Positions 6,581 through 9,122 of a stretch of DNA of 9,122 nucleotides are shown piece by piece (position 1 is the stretch's first letter; each line of letters starts with the position of its first letter). The notes under the pieces were generated by a model that was not told the origin of the DNA, did no database searches, and saw nothing but the letters and a program-made list of their open reading frames with translations. The position numbers and the translations under genes are program-made. Origin of the DNA: Candidatus Rifleibacteriota bacterium (lineage in GTDB: Bacteria; Muiribacteriota; Ozemobacteria; Ozemobacterales; Ozemobacteraceae); contig JAQUZA010000110.1 of assembly GCA_028691595.1 (NCBI GenBank), positions 1-9,122 of the forward strand, in the 5' to 3' direction.

Positions 6581-8192
6581 GAAAGATAATTTTGCAAAGT
6601 TAAAAGAAAATATTGTTACTGACATTTTCCTGATCAGCGCTTTGATCATACTCCTTCTCGGTATTTTTGACGTATGGAACCTGGTTTTTTCAGGGGAGTT
6701 GTCTTTTGCCTGGCGAACCCTTATTGCAGCTGTAGTTTTGCTGATTGCCGGGCTCAAAATAGACGATAAATTTCCGTTCTGGGCTATGGCTTTATCGGTA
6801 CCAAATCTGGGGCTGATTTTTCTCGTTGCCATGAGCAGAGGCATTATTGGCCAGTTCTTTTCAGGTGTCTGGTCACAGACTCTGGCGGTTGTGTTTGTCT
6901 CGCTTTATCATGCAAGACTAAGCTGTTCATTTATTTCTGAGGTTGAGTTCGCACGCTTAAAACACGAATTAAAAGACGAAAAAGAGAACGGGGTGGCCCG
7001 ACTTTTGAACTTTAGTCTTATCGGCTGCATGAAAGATCGACAAAGGGTCGTCTCTCAGGCTTACCATGTGCTGAAAGAATTGTTCAGGGTAGACAAAGCA
7101 GTGGTGTTTCTTGCTGACTACGCGAAGAATCAGCTGGTGCCGTTCTCAGGAGCTGGGTTTTTGAGCGAAAAGGGCATTGAACCAATGATGGTTCAGTCTG
7201 ATTTCTGGGATAAGCATGCTTACGACCCCGAAAAGGGAGTTATGAACGTCATCAGTGGTCGCTCAAGCTTGCCTTCCCTGCGGCAACTGATTCCCGGTGC
7301 CAGTCTTGAAGCAATGGCGGTTATGCCCCTCAGTGCTTCAGGCAAGGTTATTGGTCTGGTGGCGGTTGTTCGACAAAAACCTGAAAACCGTCATTTTCTT
7401 GAACCTGAACTTTTTGTAACGTTCGCTTATGTTCTTGCTTCTGCCCTCGAAAATTGCCGACTTCACGAAATGCGCATCACACAGCTTGACACTGCTAACA
7501 AAAAATCCGAGAGCATTGAAGCAAGCTTCAGTAAATATGTTTCCCGGGCAGTAGTTAAAGAACTCGTAAATAATGAAAATCTGGCAGTTCTAGGCGGTAA
7601 AAAGCGCAATATAACAGTTATGATGGCAGATTTGCGCGGATTCACCAGATTGACCGGTGTTCTAAATATTGAATTTCTGGTTCAGCTTTTGAATGGCTGG
7701 TTTGAAGAAGCTACAGAGCTGATTTTGAAAAGCCAGGGTACAATAGACAAATTTATGGGCGATTGTATCATGGTTATTTTTGGTGCGCCCCTTTCTAAGC
7801 CTGATGACCAGCTTCGCTGTGTTCATACGGCCTTTCGTCTGCACGAAGCATTTGAAAAATTTACCGGCCAGGTGAGACTGCCACATGGGCATGTTCTGGG
7901 TCTTGGTATCTCTATAACAACAGGTGAGGCCGTTGTCGGCAATTTTGGCTCTTCCACCCGAATGGAATACACAGCCATCGGTGAAACGGTAAACCTTGCA
8001 GCACGCCTTGAAAAACTGGCTCAGGCCGGCGAGACAGTGGTTGATGAGTCAACTTTCAATCAGCTGCCGGCCGGGCATTTTGATTATGAAATGCAAAAGA
8101 ACATCGCAGTTAAAGGCATTGCCGACCAGACGATATATAAATTGCGGGCAGTGATTAGAAACCCAGATCATGAGCACGATGCCATTGAATAA
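6579..8192 (+). CDS. membrane-bound class III adenylate cyclase with GAF domain
   Basis: A 537-residue protein that should make cyclic AMP from ATP. Four hydrophobic segments (about 16-34, 43-60, 66-85, 96-113) anchor it in the inner membrane, followed by a charged helix (about 120-140). A GAF-type sensory domain spans about 153-295 (VLKELFRVDKAVVFLADY, then MAVMPLSASGKVIGLVAVV). The class III catalytic domain spans about 335-525. Metal-binding aspartates are D351 (MADLRGFT) and D395 (FMGD). Adenine-selecting residues are K391 (IDKFMGD) and T465 (YTAIGE), and the transition-state pair is N472 and R476 (VNLAARLE). All are present, so a homodimer should be active and ATP is favoured over GTP. 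ATG 6579 follows a modest AAAGAGA site; an in-frame TTG at 6558 would add seven residues. The gap and promoter candidate suggest its own transcription unit. The GAF ligand cannot be read from sequence. Confidence 0.92.
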   Translation: MKDNFAKLKENIVTDIFLISALIILLLGIFDVWNLVFSGELSFAWRTLIAAVVLLIAGLKIDDKFPFWAMALSVPNLGLIFLVAMSRGIIGQFFSGVWSQTLAVVFVSLYHARLSCSFISEVEFARLKHELKDEKENGVARLLNFSLIGCMKDRQRVVSQAYHVLKELFRVDKAVVFLADYAKNQLVPFSGAGFLSEKGIEPMMVQSDFWDKHAYDPEKGVMNVISGRSSLPSLRQLIPGASLEAMAVMPLSASGKVIGLVAVVRQKPENRHFLEPELFVTFAYVLASALENCRLHEMRITQLDTANKKSESIEASFSKYVSRAVVKELVNNENLAVLGGKKRNITVMMADLRGFTRLTGVLNIEFLVQLLNGWFEEATELILKSQGTIDKFMGDCIMVIFGAPLSKPDDQLRCVHTAFRLHEAFEKFTGQVRLPHGHVLGLGISITTGEAVVGNFGSSTRMEYTAIGETVNLAARLEKLAQAGETVVDESTFNQLPAGHFDYEMQKNIAVKGIADQTIYKLRAVIRNPDHEHDAIE

Positions 8193-8301
8193 CGGTTGCC
8201 ATCACATTTTAATGCAATCAAAGCATCTTTCAATATTGTCTGCTGAAAACTTTTTTGCCTGTTTAATCGCTTGTCTGGTTATGGGTAGAGTCTTTTTTGT
8301 G

Positions 8302-8307
8302 TACAAT
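8302..8307 (+). promoter_or_regulatory. weak -10 promoter candidate before the last gene
   Basis: TACAAT matches the -10 consensus at five of six positions and sits 24 bases before ATG 8331. No convincing -35 box lies 16-18 bases upstream (best is TTATGG at 8279-8284). The rest of the 8193-8330 gap is AT-rich with only short palindromes such as CAATATTG (8231-8238). I see no RNA gene and no clear rho-independent terminator for the cyclase gene. Confidence 0.25.
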
Positions 8308-8316
8308 GAGAGGATA

Positions 8317-8324
8317 GAGGGTGG
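8317..8324 (+). promoter_or_regulatory. ribosome binding site for the last gene
   Basis: The purine-rich GAGGGTGG lies 6 bases before ATG 8331. It supports that start over the later in-frame ATGs at 8379 and 8385, which would cut into the membrane anchor's upstream flank. Confidence 0.65.
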
Positions 8325-8330
8325 TTTTTA

Positions 8331-9122
8331 ATGTTTGATGACCTCAAAAAAAGCTTCGAGGGCGTTGACTTCAGCGATATGCGTATGCTTGTCGCCGGTT
8401 GTCTTTTGCTGTTGCTGCCGTTGCTATATCTTTTGTTCATGGCAGGGCCAGCTGACCAATCGCAACCGGCAAAGAGAATTGCCATCACTGATATGGGCAG
8501 GCAATCGGCTTTTAATCTTACTTCCCTGAGCAAAACATCATCCCGTGGCGGGCCAGGCGGTGCTGCCCCCCGTCTGGCACCTAAGGCCGAGCAGGTTGAG
8601 GCCGAACTCGACAAGGCCTGGCAGAAAATTCAGGCAGTGCCCAAAGTTTATTCTCTGCCCGGCGATATACCTGTTGAAACAAGGCAGATGATCGAGGCAG
8701 AAGACGACCCTGATATCTGTGAGGGCAATTCATTGCTCGATCGCTGTGAATTTGTTGCGGCTGAAGCATCTTTTCGTAAGATCATCAATAATGCGGGGCC
8801 GAACCACTTTAAAGAACTTTTTGCCTGGGGCGGCCTCATGGAAATCTACCAACTCCAGGGTAACCCGGCAAAATTTCGTGAAGCTTTTGCCAGCTATGCC
8901 AGAACGGCGCAAAAACTCAAACATGTATATGGCCCGCTTGCTGACGATGTCGCAAGGGCTTACCAGATGTTTGAGCAGATGCAGAATATTGATTCGGGCA
9001 AACTTCGTGAATATCTGACCAGGGCAAACCTTGAACAGGGTACGAAGGTCAGCTATGAAGAATTCATGAAGAGTATCAACCAGACCAAAGAGTGGTTTCC
9101 AGCCAATCTTCCGGAGCCTCCG
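8331..9122 (+). CDS. membrane-anchored protein of unknown family, 3'-truncated
   Basis: An open frame of 264 codons from ATG 8331 to the window edge with no stop, behind a good ribosome binding site. I do not recognise the family. Residues 1-17 are charged (FDDLKKSFEGVDFSD) and residues 18-38 form a strong membrane helix rich in Leu, so the rest is probably periplasmic. A low-complexity linker follows (SSRGGPGGAAPRLAPK, 70-85), then a short helix (86-101), a Pro-containing stretch, and two cysteines (C130, C139) close enough to form a disulfide if exported. Residues 142-220 are helical with a TPR-like rhythm (AEASFRKIINNAG, then EIYQLQGNPAKFREAFASYA). Codon use looks like its neighbours, so there is no sign of recent transfer. 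A periplasmic scaffold or assembly role is possible but unsupported. The C-terminus lies outside the window. Confidence 0.85.
   Translation, partial: MFDDLKKSFEGVDFSDMRMLVAGCLLLLLPLLYLLFMAGPADQSQPAKRIAITDMGRQSAFNLTSLSKTSSRGGPGGAAPRLAPKAEQVEAELDKAWQKIQAVPKVYSLPGDIPVETRQMIEAEDDPDICEGNSLLDRCEFVAAEASFRKIINNAGPNHFKELFAWGGLMEIYQLQGNPAKFREAFASYARTAQKLKHVYGPLADDVARAYQMFEQMQNIDSGKLREYLTRANLEQGTKVSYEEFMKSINQTKEWFPANLPEPP

Overview
The window reads as one bacterial chromosomal segment with every gene on the + strand, short intergenic gaps, overlapping start/stop codons and purine-rich (GAGG-type) ribosome binding sites. Base composition looks moderate, around the high forties percent GC by eye. Signal peptides, inner-membrane von Willebrand factor A (VWA) proteins and a periplasmic-foldase-like protein suggest a Gram-negative-type cell envelope. 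I cannot place the organism from the sequence. The mix of a Bat operon with an accessory SurA-like gene and a membrane-bound class III adenylate cyclase would fit a deep-branching uncultured lineage (Riflebacteria, for example, or a spirochaete-like group), but that is a guess.

Positions 1-6483 hold a MoxR/Bat (aerotolerance-type) operon. In order: a MoxR-family AAA+ ATPase cut by the window's left edge inside its Walker A motif; a soluble DUF58 protein with a VWA-like metal site; a single-pass membrane protein with a helical-repeat-like part followed by a region resembling the N-terminal chaperone domain of SurA/PrsA foldases, but without a parvulin domain; a single-pass membrane protein with the layout of DUF4381 proteins; BatA; BatB; and BatC (signal peptide, TPRs, a long Gln/Glu/Lys-rich tail). 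The last four genes are linked by overlaps at stop/start junctions (ATGA, TAATG, ATGA), which suggests translational coupling. No BatD-like gene follows BatC within the window. The likely working model, from what is known of MoxR-VWA systems, is that the ATPase remodels or activates VWA proteins at the inner membrane, with BatC and the foldase-like protein acting on the periplasmic side.

Positions 6484-6578 are a short AT-rich gap with a candidate promoter and an inverted repeat that could pair over the next start codon. It separates the operon from a 537-residue membrane adenylate cyclase (four predicted membrane segments, a GAF domain, then a class III catalytic domain with all expected catalytic residues), which looks like a separate transcription unit.

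Positions 8193-8330 are a non-coding gap with a weak promoter candidate and a good ribosome binding site. It leads into a membrane-anchored protein of unknown family that runs off the right edge of the window.

The most notable items are the parvulin-less foldase-like gene inside a MoxR/Bat operon, the recently expanded 12-bp repeat in batC, and the possible start-codon-masking hairpin upstream of the cyclase. Nothing here is clearly a wholly new system.
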